Source: Thermoplasmata archaeon (lineage in GTDB: Archaea; Thermoplasmatota; E2; UBA202; DSCA01). From it: a stretch of DNA of 12,001 nt. The notes under the pieces are model-generated. The model had not been told where the DNA came from. It saw only the letters and a list, made by a program, of their open reading frames with translations, and did not search any database. Positions within the stretch are counted from its first letter, which is position 1. Each line of letters starts with the position of its first letter. Where the stretch lies: NCBI GenBank assembly GCA_008297795.1, contig VBQP01000002.1:25525-37525 (forward strand), read 5' to 3'. The position numbers and the translations under genes were made by a program. This document shows positions 5,324 to 11,910 of the stretch, one piece after another.

Positions 5324-6739
5324 GTGGAAAAGAAAAAAGACGAAGAGAATTCATTCAGCAGATGGAATGCCCTTTCCATTTTGGTCGCTTTCTCGGTACT
5401 TGCAGTTTTTCTCGTTTCACCATCTCCGTCCGGCATTTCCCACGAGGGCTGGCTGATGATAGGCATTCTGCTGATGGCAATAATACTCTGGATAACCACT
5501 CCCATACCAATAGCCGTCACAGGCTTTCTCATAATGGTTATGCAGCCGGTGGTGGGGGCGGCGAAGGCGGAGGAGGTTTTCCATTCTTTCGGCAACCAGG
5601 CGGTTTTTTTCCTGATAGGTGTGTTCATAATAGCAGGTGCAGTTGAAAAGCACGGGCTTCACAGGAGAATAGCACTTAAATTTCTGGGCAGGTTTGAAAA
5701 AAGCCCGCGTGCATTCACATTCGGGATAATGCTGGCATCTGCATTTCTCTCATTCATAATGCCCGCTCACGGCGTCGCCGCCCTCCTCCTTCCTATTGTT
5801 GTGTCCATACTCATTGCGATGAAGGCTATACCGAGGCAGAGCAACTTCGGGAAGGTGAGCATGTTGGCTATAGCATACGGCTGTTCCATAGGAAGTCTTG
5901 GCACACCCATAGGGGGCGCAAGGAATGCTCTCGCCATAGGAATTCTTGCAAACGAGGGGATAAGAATATCATTTCTTGAGTGGATGAAGTATTCCATGCC
6001 TGTTGTTGTAATGGCAATCCCTGCTGTCTGGCTGATTCTTCAGGTTGCTTTTCCAATAGAGGTGAGGGATGTATCTGATGCAAGGAGGGAAATAGAGAAG
6101 CAGGTCGGCGAGATGGGGAGCATGAAGAGGGATGAGTGGGTGGTATCTGCAGTACTTGCAATAACTGCAATCCTCTGGATATTCTTCTCATCTCCCGAAT
6201 ATCTGGGGCTCGGAGTCGTTGCCCTTCTGGGAAGTGCCCTTCTCTTTTTCACAGGAAGCATATCCTGGGAAGATGTAGAGAAGAGGGTTCCCTGGGGCAT
6301 AATACTTCTTTACGGCGGTGCAATAACGCTCGGAGTCGGTATGAACAGTACAGGTGCAGGTTCATGGATAGCCGGTGCCATGCTTAATGCTGCAGGCAAC
6401 AACATATATCTCGTGATTCTCTCACTAATACTTTTTACCGTACTTCTCACAAACGTGATGTCAAATGTCGGGGCTGTTGCGACTCTTCTTCCAATAGCGC
6501 TTGGGGTTGCATCTGAATTTTCAGGTATAAGTCCTCTGCTCGCAGCAATGATTGTTGCTCTCAGTGGCGGGTTTGCATTTCTGCTGGTAATATCCACGCC
6601 GGCAAACGCGATAACCTATTCCTCGGGCTATTTCTCGACAAGGGATTTGCTCAAAGCAGGGGGCGTGGTAAATGTGGTGTGCATGGCAATAATATTTGCA
6701 GTTGCCGTGATTTACTGGAGAGGTGCGCTCGGAATATGA
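5324..6739 (+). CDS. SLC13/DASS-family divalent anion transporter, probable sulfate uptake
   Basis: 471-aa polytopic membrane protein with roughly 11-13 hydrophobic segments and a charged N-terminus (KKKDEEN). Family marks: WITTPIPIAVTGFL at 56-69; FIMPAHGVAALLLP at 144-157, at the site of the first SNT sodium/substrate motif, here changed to Pro-Ala-His; GTPIGGARNA at 193-202; WGIILLYGGAITLG at 324-337; TNVMSNVGAVATLLP at 376-390, the second SNT, here SNV; and STPANAITYSSGYF at 424-437. The family moves sulfate, dicarboxylates or phosphate, usually with Na+. Operon position after PAPS synthesis argues for sulfate. The altered first motif may mean different ion coupling. GTG 5324 is chosen because GGAGGG lies 5 nt upstream; an in-frame GTG at 5294 would sit inside the hairpin. 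Confidence 0.88.
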   Translation: MEKKKDEENSFSRWNALSILVAFSVLAVFLVSPSPSGISHEGWLMIGILLMAIILWITTPIPIAVTGFLIMVMQPVVGAAKAEEVFHSFGNQAVFFLIGVFIIAGAVEKHGLHRRIALKFLGRFEKSPRAFTFGIMLASAFLSFIMPAHGVAALLLPIVVSILIAMKAIPRQSNFGKVSMLAIAYGCSIGSLGTPIGGARNALAIGILANEGIRISFLEWMKYSMPVVVMAIPAVWLILQVAFPIEVRDVSDARREIEKQVGEMGSMKRDEWVVSAVLAITAILWIFFSSPEYLGLGVVALLGSALLFFTGSISWEDVEKRVPWGIILLYGGAITLGVGMNSTGAGSWIAGAMLNAAGNNIYLVILSLILFTVLLTNVMSNVGAVATLLPIALGVASEFSGISPLLAAMIVALSGGFAFLLVISTPANAITYSSGYFSTRDLLKAGGVVNVVCMAIIFAVAVIYWRGALGI

Positions 6740-6789
6740 CGCTCATGGAGAAAAGTAGATATAGGGTCTCTCAAATTATGTTGGGAATC

Positions 6790-6795
6790 GGTGAT
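6790..6795 (+). promoter_or_regulatory. Ribosome-binding site that decides the Usp start
   Basis: GGTGAT matches the anti-Shine-Dalgarno end of 16S rRNA. It is 8 nt before the ATG at 6804 but only 2 nt before the ATG at 6798, so the second ATG is favoured. Confidence 0.5.
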
Positions 6796-6803
6796 AGATG
6801 AAA

Positions 6804-7664
6804 ATGTTCGAGAATATACTGCTTCCGATATCTTCTGAATTCTACCCGAGAAACGCAATGGAAAGAAGTGTTTTTCTTGCAGAGAAATTTGGAAGCAGAA
6901 TAAAAATAATATACATCATAGAGGAGAAGACTCTTGAAAAGGCAGATAAGATAACAGATGTCTACAGAACCCATTATGAGAAAGAGGAAACAGAGGTAGA
7001 GATAGAGCATGAATATCTCTCTGCTGCTGACAGAATAATATTTGATGATGCAAAGGAATTTTTTGAGAAAAGGGGTATAGATTTTCAGAGAAAGGTTGTT
7101 AAGGGGCAATTCAGCGATGCCATCAGGGAGGAAATGGAAAGGGAGCATTATGATCTGGTGCTCATGGGCTTTGAGAAAGGATGCCTTCTCCATTACAGGA
7201 TAATAGATAACTCCTACGCCCCGATATGGATAGAATCTGCGGAGAAGGGCAGGGAAATAATACTTGCTGTCTGCTCAAATCTTGCTCCCAATCTGAAGGT
7301 TCCTGAAATGGGCGAAAAACTCTCCAAATCACTTGGCTGGGAATTGCACATGATTTACATTGTTGACATGCAAGATAACGTGGCGGTTGACGGGCAGGGA
7401 CAGAGATCCGGCAGGAAATCAGAAAGCGAACTCATAGATGCAGGAAAGGAATTTATAAGGGAAATGGGCAAAAAGGGCATAGACGTGAAGATGGTAAAGG
7501 GAAGCATAGAGAAAGAGACGATAAGGGCGGCGAGGGAGGTGGGCGCAGGGCTTGTGATTGTCGGGAGGGAGCAGAAAAGAACAGGGATAATGGGCATCTA
7601 TGCAAAAACAGTCAGGAAAAGGCTGGTCGAGAAATGCAACTATTCCATACTTCTGACCAACTGA
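6804..7664 (+). CDS. Tandem universal stress protein (two UspA domains)
   Basis: 286 aa, two UspA folds in a row. Domain 1 (about 1-150) starts MFENILLPIS, close to the family opening, and ends DLVLMGFEKG...APIWI. Domain 2 (about 150-286) starts IILAVCSNL and ends AGLVIVGREQKRTGIMGIY...NYSILL, the expected last strand. Neither domain shows a clean GxxG(9x)G(S/T) ATP-binding loop: domain 1 lacks most of its glycines and domain 2 has a partial loop around GREQKRTG. ATP binding is therefore doubtful. The gene begins 64 bp after the transporter stop, on the same strand. Usp domains often accompany archaeal and bacterial transporters, so a regulatory role for the upstream anion transporter is possible. 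It may have its own weak promoter (AT-rich 6773-6780). An upstream ATG at 6798 is the alternative start. Confidence 0.85.
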   Translation: MFENILLPISSEFYPRNAMERSVFLAEKFGSRIKIIYIIEEKTLEKADKITDVYRTHYEKEETEVEIEHEYLSAADRIIFDDAKEFFEKRGIDFQRKVVKGQFSDAIREEMEREHYDLVLMGFEKGCLLHYRIIDNSYAPIWIESAEKGREIILAVCSNLAPNLKVPEMGEKLSKSLGWELHMIYIVDMQDNVAVDGQGQRSGRKSESELIDAGKEFIREMGKKGIDVKMVKGSIEKETIRAAREVGAGLVIVGREQKRTGIMGIYAKTVRKRLVEKCNYSILLTN

Positions 7665-7671
7665 CTTGCAT

Positions 7672-7932
7672 CTATATGCGGTATCTGTTATATATTGCAA
7701 CTCTCACGGGGCAGTGGCATATTGTTCCATCTCCATAAAAAATTCTGTAGTTGCAGTAAGGCGAGCCGTTTCTTTTTACAAAAATAAAATCTTTGCTTAT
7801 TCCGTACTCTGCTTCGCACATGCTCCTTTTTTCGCAATCAAGGCATGAGAACTTTTTATGGCATTCCGTGGCTTTTTCCAGTAATTCCTCTTCTATGTTA
7901 ATCCTCTCAATTTTTTTGTTGGATAATGCCAT
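7672..7932 (-). CDS. Small seven-cysteine protein of unknown function
   Basis: 86 aa, not recognised. Cysteines lie at 24, 30, 33, 39, 60, 72 and 74, giving a CxxC at 30-33, C-x5-C spacing on both sides of it, and a CHC at 72-74. That many cysteines in so short a cytoplasmic-looking protein suggests a zinc or iron-sulfur site. Residues 5-22 are a charged, probably helical segment (IERINIEEELLEKA). There is no signal peptide. The ATG at 7932 is supported by a TATA box centred 25-26 nt upstream; a TTG directly before it (7935) is in frame but unlikely. The gene converges on the Usp gene, with stops 7 bp apart, and diverges from srp54. The strong promoter and codon usage like that of its neighbours support it as a real gene. 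Confidence 0.72.
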   Translation of the reverse strand: MALSNKKIERINIEEELLEKATECHKKFSCLDCEKRSMCEAEYGISKDFIFVKRNGSPYCNYRIFYGDGTICHCPVRVAIYNRYRI

Positions 7933-7953
7933 CAAAAATTAAGTTTGGAAGAA

Positions 7954-7961
7954 TATTTATA
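7954..7961 (-). promoter_or_regulatory. TATA box for the seven-cysteine protein gene
   Basis: TATAAATA on the minus strand is a near-consensus archaeal TATA box centred 25-26 nt upstream of the ATG at 7932, again predicting a leaderless mRNA. Confidence 0.65.
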
Positions 7962-8013
7962 TGCTATGTAAAGGAATTTTTACAGACGAAACAAATAATT
8001 AAATTGTATTTTA

Positions 8014-8043
8014 AAATTTTGTAAAGTGCAGTTTACAAAATTT
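8014..8043. promoter_or_regulatory. 30-bp near-perfect palindrome in the divergent promoter region
   Basis: The arms AAATTTTGTAAA (8014-8025) and TTTACAAAATTT (8032-8043) are exact reverse complements around GTGCAG, whose inner TGCA is itself palindromic. Only one symmetric pair (8026/8031) out of 15 fails. It lies 23 bp upstream of the srp54 TATA box and 53 bp upstream of the other gene's TATA box. This fits a dimeric regulator site for either gene; the function is inferred. Confidence 0.55.
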
Positions 8044-8065
8044 CATGACAGGTTTTGCACAACCC

Positions 8066-8073
8066 TTATATAA
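8066..8073 (+). promoter_or_regulatory. TATA box for srp54
   Basis: TTATATAA is centred 24-25 nt before the ATG at 8094, predicting a leaderless srp54 mRNA. This decides the start: an in-frame TTG at 8055 lies upstream of the promoter and cannot be used from it. Confidence 0.65.
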
Positions 8074-8093
8074 CCATCTCTTTTTTTGATTCA

Positions 8094-9416
8094 ATGCTTG
8101 AGGGATTGGGAGATGCCCTGAGAGGCACGCTGAAAAAAATTGCAAATGCACCCCATATTGATGCGTCACTTATCAAGGAAGTTGTGAGGGACATACAGCG
8201 CGCCCTCATACAGGCTGATGTTAACGTTTCTCTTGTTCTCAAAATATCAAAGGAAATAGAGAAAAGGGCTCTTGAAGAAAAGCCGCTGCCGGGGATGAGC
8301 AACCGCGAGCACGTTATCAGGATAGTTCATGACGAGCTTTCAAAAATGCTCGGCGATGGGAGAGAACTGCCTTTGAAGAAGCAGGTCATTATGATGGTAG
8401 GACTTTACGGGCAGGGAAAGACAACGACATGCGGAAAGCTTGCAAAGTATTTTCAGAAGAAGGGGCTCAGACCTGCCCTGATAGCTGGTGACGTGCACCG
8501 CCCTGCTGCCTACGACCAGTTGAAACAGATTGCTGACAGAATAAATGTTCCTGTTTACGGCGGAGGGAAAGATGCAGTGAAGGTGGTCAGGGAAGGGCTG
8601 GAAAAACTGAAAAAATACGATGTGATAATAGTCGATACTGCCGGAAGGCACAGCCTTGAAAAAGACCTCATCGACGAGATGAAAAAAATTTTTAAGGTGG
8701 CGAAGCCGGACGAGAAAATACTCATCATGGACGCATCGACAGGACAGCAGGCGGGTCCGCAGGCAAAGGCTTTCAATGACGCAATAGGCATAACAGGCGT
8801 CATACTCACAAAAATGGACGGCACTGCAAAGGGCGGAGGCGCTCTTTCTGCTGTTGCGGAGACAGGCGCCCCCATTCTATACATAGGTTCGGGGGAGCAC
8901 ATAGATGACCTAGAAAAGTTCGATTCCACCAGATTTTTATCCCGCCTTCTGGGAATGGGTGACATACAGGGGCTGCTGGAAAAGGCGGAGGAACTTGCAA
9001 AGAAAAAAGGCAAGGGGAAACTGGAAAAAAGCGCGCGGCAATTGATGTCGGGCAAATTTACGTTGAAGGACATGTACGAGCAAATGGAGATGGTGTCCGG
9101 CATGGGTTCCCTCAGCAAGATAGCAGAGATGCTTCCGGGAGGGCTGGGTCAGAAAATGAAAGGGTCTGACATGCACCAGACACAGGAAAAATTGAAGAAA
9201 TTCAAAAGTTTGATGGATTCAATGACAGAGAAGGAAATGGAAGAGCCTCATCTCATAAAATCTTCCCGCATGAACCGCATAGCAAGAGGGGCAGGTATGG
9301 AAGTGAGGGATGTCAAAGAACTTCTGAAATATTATAATACTTCAAAGAAAATGATGAAAGGGCTTTCCAACAAAAAAATGCAGCGCCGCCTGATGCAGCA
9401 GTTGAAATTCAGTTAG
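8094..9416 (+). CDS. srp54: Signal recognition particle GTPase SRP54
   Basis: 440 aa, the normal archaeal length. The N domain four-helix bundle is at about 1-90. In the G domain, G1 GLYGQGKT lies at 103-110, DTAGR at 181-185 and TKMDG at 239-243, with the SRP/SR-specific insertion between. The linker GLLEKAEELAKKK begins at about 293. The Met-rich M domain is at about 310-440, with the SRP-RNA-binding signature SSRMNRIARGAG at 390-401. Bound to 7S RNA and SRP19, the protein captures signal sequences and hydrophobic segments at the ribosome and docks to FtsY at the membrane. It appears to be a single-gene unit, divergent from the cysteine-rich gene and convergent with the KH gene. No motif is missing; the G1 loop Tyr-Gly-Gln is a small variant of the usual Gln-Gly-Ser/Thr. 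Confidence 0.97.
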   Translation: MLEGLGDALRGTLKKIANAPHIDASLIKEVVRDIQRALIQADVNVSLVLKISKEIEKRALEEKPLPGMSNREHVIRIVHDELSKMLGDGRELPLKKQVIMMVGLYGQGKTTTCGKLAKYFQKKGLRPALIAGDVHRPAAYDQLKQIADRINVPVYGGGKDAVKVVREGLEKLKKYDVIIVDTAGRHSLEKDLIDEMKKIFKVAKPDEKILIMDASTGQQAGPQAKAFNDAIGITGVILTKMDGTAKGGGALSAVAETGAPILYIGSGEHIDDLEKFDSTRFLSRLLGMGDIQGLLEKAEELAKKKGKGKLEKSARQLMSGKFTLKDMYEQMEMVSGMGSLSKIAEMLPGGLGQKMKGSDMHQTQEKLKKFKSLMDSMTEKEMEEPHLIKSSRMNRIARGAGMEVRDVKELLKYYNTSKKMMKGLSNKKMQRRLMQQLKFS

Positions 9417-9431
9417 GAGAAGCCGTTTCTC
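9417..9431. terminator. Small hairpin between convergent genes, weak terminator candidate
   Basis: GAGAA (9417-9421) pairs with TTCTC (9427-9431) around GCCGT, directly after the srp54 stop and 15 bp from the converging KH gene's stop. The sequence after it is AT-rich (ATTTCAAATTTAAAT) but has no long T-run. It could slow polymerase on either strand; the stem is short. Confidence 0.25.
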
Positions 9432-9446
9432 ATTTCAAATTTAAAT

Positions 9447-9977
9447 CTATCTCAATCCGAATTCCTCGAGTTTCATCCTCTCTCTTTCCTTTTCCAGGAA
9501 GTGGTAGACTGTTGAATGGTTCGAGCCGCTGAGCAGCATTTCAATCGCCTTCATTGCTACGTCTATGCCGTCCACCTTCCCAATAACGCCCACTGTTGTA
9601 CCGTAAACGGATATTTTTGCGCCTGTTGCGTGCTCTATTGCAGCTCTGGTTTTGCCCCCTTTTCCTATTATCCTTCCTGCCACGCGATGGATGTGCTTCG
9701 CTCTTTTTCCAACATAGTCTCTCATGTCTATGAGTTCAAAATAGTGGTCATCCCTGAAGAGAAGCATTGCATTCTGGGGGGAAAATCCCCTGCCTATTGC
9801 TTTCACCACATTCTGAGCATCAAGTTCTTTTACTGCGTCATCACTTTTTATGCTGACATCTCCACTTTTTGAATCAATATTCAACTCAACTCCCTGCTCC
9901 TCAATACTCTTTTTTACTTCGCCGTTTTTTCCTATGAGTACTGCCACCCTCTCGGCAGGTATCTTAACAAATCTCAT
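9447..9977 (-). CDS. Archaeal Dim2/Pno1-type two-KH RNA-binding protein
   Basis: 176 aa with two KH domains. KH1 carries GKNG at 16-19 (IPAERVAVLIGKNG) and KH2 carries GKGG at 105-108 (RVAGRIIGKGGKTRAAIE); both GxxG loops are intact. The block between them, GRGFSPQNAMLLF at 62-74, is characteristic of the Dim2/Pno1/Krr1 family. The eukaryotic relative binds the 3' end of pre-18S rRNA together with the Nob1 endonuclease and Rio1. The archaeal protein is expected to act in 30S maturation and also resembles the aIF2-alpha-binding factor. Its ATG overlaps the RIO1 stop (ATGA), and GGAGGAGA lies about 5 nt upstream, so it is translated from the same mRNA as RIO1 and aIF1A. Confidence 0.93.
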   Translation of the reverse strand: MRFVKIPAERVAVLIGKNGEVKKSIEEQGVELNIDSKSGDVSIKSDDAVKELDAQNVVKAIGRGFSPQNAMLLFRDDHYFELIDMRDYVGKRAKHIHRVAGRIIGKGGKTRAAIEHATGAKISVYGTTVGVIGKVDGIDVAMKAIEMLLSGSNHSTVYHFLEKERERMKLEEFGLR

Positions 9978-10693
9978 ATTTTCTCCTCCAGAATTTGTTT
10001 GAGTATTTTATCTTTATCCACCTCAAAGAATTTTCCAAAGAATTTTGCAACGTTGTATGCATCCCTCTCAAGAAACTTGTAAGCCATAGGGTTTTTCGCT
10101 TTTATTGTCTGCCCCACATCTATGATGACCACCTCCTTCTGATACAGGATATTGTATTCCGAGAGGTCTGCATGGACAAGTCCTGCCCTTTTGTACATCA
10201 AACTCATATTCTTAACTACGTCATCGAAAACCGTTTCTGGCTCCTCCATTTCGGCATCCTTCAGCAGAGGCGCAGGCATTTCTTCCGTACCTATATACTC
10301 CATTACAATCACATTCCCGTCTATTGCAATTGGCTCAGGAACTCTCACGCCCGCTTCATGTAGCCGTGACAGGTTTGCAAATTCTTTGTTTGACCATGCA
10401 TATATCACGCTCCTCCTGTTTTTTTTGACATTCACGAGCCCATCATACTGGAGATACTTTGATATGTTTCTGAATGTTATTGTGTTTATTCTGTAAATTT
10501 TGACAGCAACAAACCCATCTCTGTTTTTCCCGCGGAAAACATTTCCCTCCTTTCCTGTGGAAATTGGAAAATCTATCAGTTCTATTATGCCTTTGTCCAT
10601 TAGTTTCCAGAGGGACATGAGCGTGGATTTATCAAATACCTCGCTTTCCGTTCTCCCGGATAAAAAATCCTCAAAATCTGCCTTCCATTTCAT
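9974..10693 (-). CDS. rio1: RIO1-type serine kinase/ATPase
   Basis: 239 aa, a normal archaeal RIO1 length. The nucleotide-binding loop is STGKEGNVF at 45-53 (usual STGKEANVY). The lysine of VAVK is at 65, the catalytic loop HADLSEYN at 174-181 (D176, N181), and the metal-binding IDVGQ at 191-195 (D192). The IDVGQ and HADLSEYN versions separate RIO1 from RIO2, which also has an N-terminal winged helix that is absent here. It acts in the last steps of small-subunit maturation, probably as an ATPase that releases factors. It is placed 1 bp after aIF1A and overlaps the Dim2-type gene by 4 bp, forming a functional trio. Confidence 0.94.
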   Translation of the reverse strand: MKWKADFEDFLSGRTESEVFDKSTLMSLWKLMDKGIIELIDFPISTGKEGNVFRGKNRDGFVAVKIYRINTITFRNISKYLQYDGLVNVKKNRRSVIYAWSNKEFANLSRLHEAGVRVPEPIAIDGNVIVMEYIGTEEMPAPLLKDAEMEEPETVFDDVVKNMSLMYKRAGLVHADLSEYNILYQKEVVIIDVGQTIKAKNPMAYKFLERDAYNVAKFFGKFFEVDKDKILKQILEEKI

Positions 10694-10694
10694 C

Positions 10695-11060
10695 TTAGAA
10701 TACGTTTATGTTGTCCGGTATCTTATTCCTCCTGGCAAGGTTTGATGCCTGAGTGGGGGTATAGCAGTACAATATGTCTGCCTTGTCATCCTGAAAATCC
10801 CATGGTCTTACTATCAGAAGATTTCCGCTCCTTATCCATTTCCTTTTCTTTATTCTCCCCCTTATGCGGCCCATTCTGGATTTGCCGTCCTCGCACACAA
10901 CCCTTACCCTGCTGCCTCCTACAAGCTGGTCTGCAACTGCAAACATTTCTCCCTCCTTACGATTGGGGAGGCGTATCCTTACGTATTCACCCTCGTTGCT
11001 TTCTTCGAGTTTATTTTCATCTTCGTCTTCTTCCAAATTATCAATGGTTAAATGTATCAT
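10695..11060 (-). CDS. Translation initiation factor aIF1A
   Basis: 121 aa S1-like OB-fold protein. The core runs from about residue 24: GEYVRIRLPNRKEGEMFAV, then QLVGGSRVRVVCEDGKSRMG, RIRGRIKKRKWIRSGN, and PWDFQDDKADILYCYTPTQ, all recognisable aIF1A blocks. It binds the A-site region of the 30S subunit during start selection. The N-terminal 20 residues are unusually acidic and less certain. The start is not settled: the ATG at 11060 has no Shine-Dalgarno sequence, a GTG at 11090 would overlap the xthA stop, and a TATA-like stretch (minus strand, around 11063-11075) would place a transcription start near 11042, inside this reading frame. It heads the aIF1A-RIO1-Dim2 run and may also be read through from xthA. 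Confidence 0.92.
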   Translation of the reverse strand: MIHLTIDNLEEDEDENKLEESNEGEYVRIRLPNRKEGEMFAVADQLVGGSRVRVVCEDGKSRMGRIRGRIKKRKWIRSGNLLIVRPWDFQDDKADILYCYTPTQASNLARRNKIPDNINVF

Positions 11061-11086
11061 GCATATATGTATGTATCGGAAAAGTG

Positions 11087-11860
11087 TCACATCTCAAAAA
11101 CAGCCTTCACAGGTGCGTGGTCTGAGGGCTTTGGCTTTGCTCTCATCCCTCTGTTTATTGAGCATTCCACGCATCTTGCAGCCAGTTTTTCAGATGCCCA
11201 TATGTGGTCCACTCTCATGCCTGCGTTTCTTTTGAAGGATGCGCTCCTGTAATCCCACCATGTGTATTCCCTCATCCCATTATTTTTTTCTCTGAACAAG
11301 TCAACAAATCCCCAAGCTTTAAGGTAAAGCAATGCCTCTCTCTCCCTCTCGTGAAAACCTATGGTGTTCTCAAGGGCATCTGCATCATATACGTCCAATT
11401 CCTCTGGAGCGACGTTAAAGTCTCCTAGTATGATTACTTTATCTTTCTTAAAATCAAAATTTTTGTCGAGGTAATCTCTCAGCCCTTCAATGAAATCTAT
11501 TTTGTAATGGAATGATTCCGACCCCGGAAATTTTCCGTGAGGGAAATATGCATTTATTATGTTGATGCCTTCAGCAACCACCTCAATGATGCGCTTCTCC
11601 CCCCTTTCTATATGCTCAAAATCTTTTTTCACAGATGAGAAGGAATATTTCGAAAGAATGCACACCCCGTTGTATGCCTTCTGCCCCTTTGCAGCTATAC
11701 TGTAACCCATTTCCTTCAGTTCATCATAAGGAAATTCATCATCTGTAACCTTCGTTTCCTGTATGCATGCAATGTCCATTTTTTCTTCATGCAGCCACTC
11801 CCTGAGCAGTTCCATCCTTGCCCTTATTGAATTCACGTTCCAGGTGGCAACAGATATCAT
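11087..11860 (-). CDS. xthA: Exonuclease III-family AP endonuclease
   Basis: 257 aa, a typical length. All catalytic blocks are present: WNVNSIRAR at 7-15, QETK at 34-37 (E35, metal ligand), NAYFPHG at 103-109 (Tyr105), GDFNVAP at 146-152 (D147, N149), YTWWDYRS at 199-206, AGMRVDHIW at 213-221 (D218), and the C-terminal SDHAP at 246-250 (D247, H248). It cleaves DNA 5' of abasic sites and removes 3' blocks in base-excision repair. The frame extends back to 11971, but that part runs into the tRNA gene. ATG 11860 begins the conserved MISVATWNVN and has a TATA box about 25 nt upstream. It is followed after 26 bp by aIF1A on the same strand. Confidence 0.96.
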   Translation of the reverse strand: MISVATWNVNSIRARMELLREWLHEEKMDIACIQETKVTDDEFPYDELKEMGYSIAAKGQKAYNGVCILSKYSFSSVKKDFEHIERGEKRIIEVVAEGINIINAYFPHGKFPGSESFHYKIDFIEGLRDYLDKNFDFKKDKVIILGDFNVAPEELDVYDADALENTIGFHEREREALLYLKAWGFVDLFREKNNGMREYTWWDYRSASFKRNAGMRVDHIWASEKLAARCVECSINRGMRAKPKPSDHAPVKAVFEM

Positions 11861-11880
11861 GGGATAAAAACTCGCAGGGG

Positions 11881-11888
11881 TATAAAAA
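11881..11888 (-). promoter_or_regulatory. TATA box for the exonuclease III gene
   Basis: TTTTTATA on the minus strand is centred 24-25 nt upstream of the ATG at 11860. It lies between the tRNA 3' end and the gene, so the protein gene has its own leaderless-type promoter. Confidence 0.6.
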
Positions 11889-11900
11889 TTGTCAGGAGAA

Positions 11901-11910
11901 ATAAAAAGAA
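11901..11910 (-). terminator. T-rich terminator after the tRNA
   Basis: TTCTTTTTAT on the minus strand starts right after the tRNA discriminator base and includes five consecutive T (11903-11907). Archaeal RNA polymerase stops at such oligo-T tracts. CCA is not encoded before it. Confidence 0.5.

Noticed and set aside
4945..5628. Long minus-strand open frame across the APS kinase and transporter genes
   Set aside because: It is a shadow of two clearly recognised plus-strand genes, with no recognisable motif or promoter.
8555..9118. 187-codon minus-strand open frame inside srp54
   Set aside because: Its Ser/Pro/Phe-rich translation is typical of the antisense of a Lys/Glu/Gly-rich gene; srp54 is certain.
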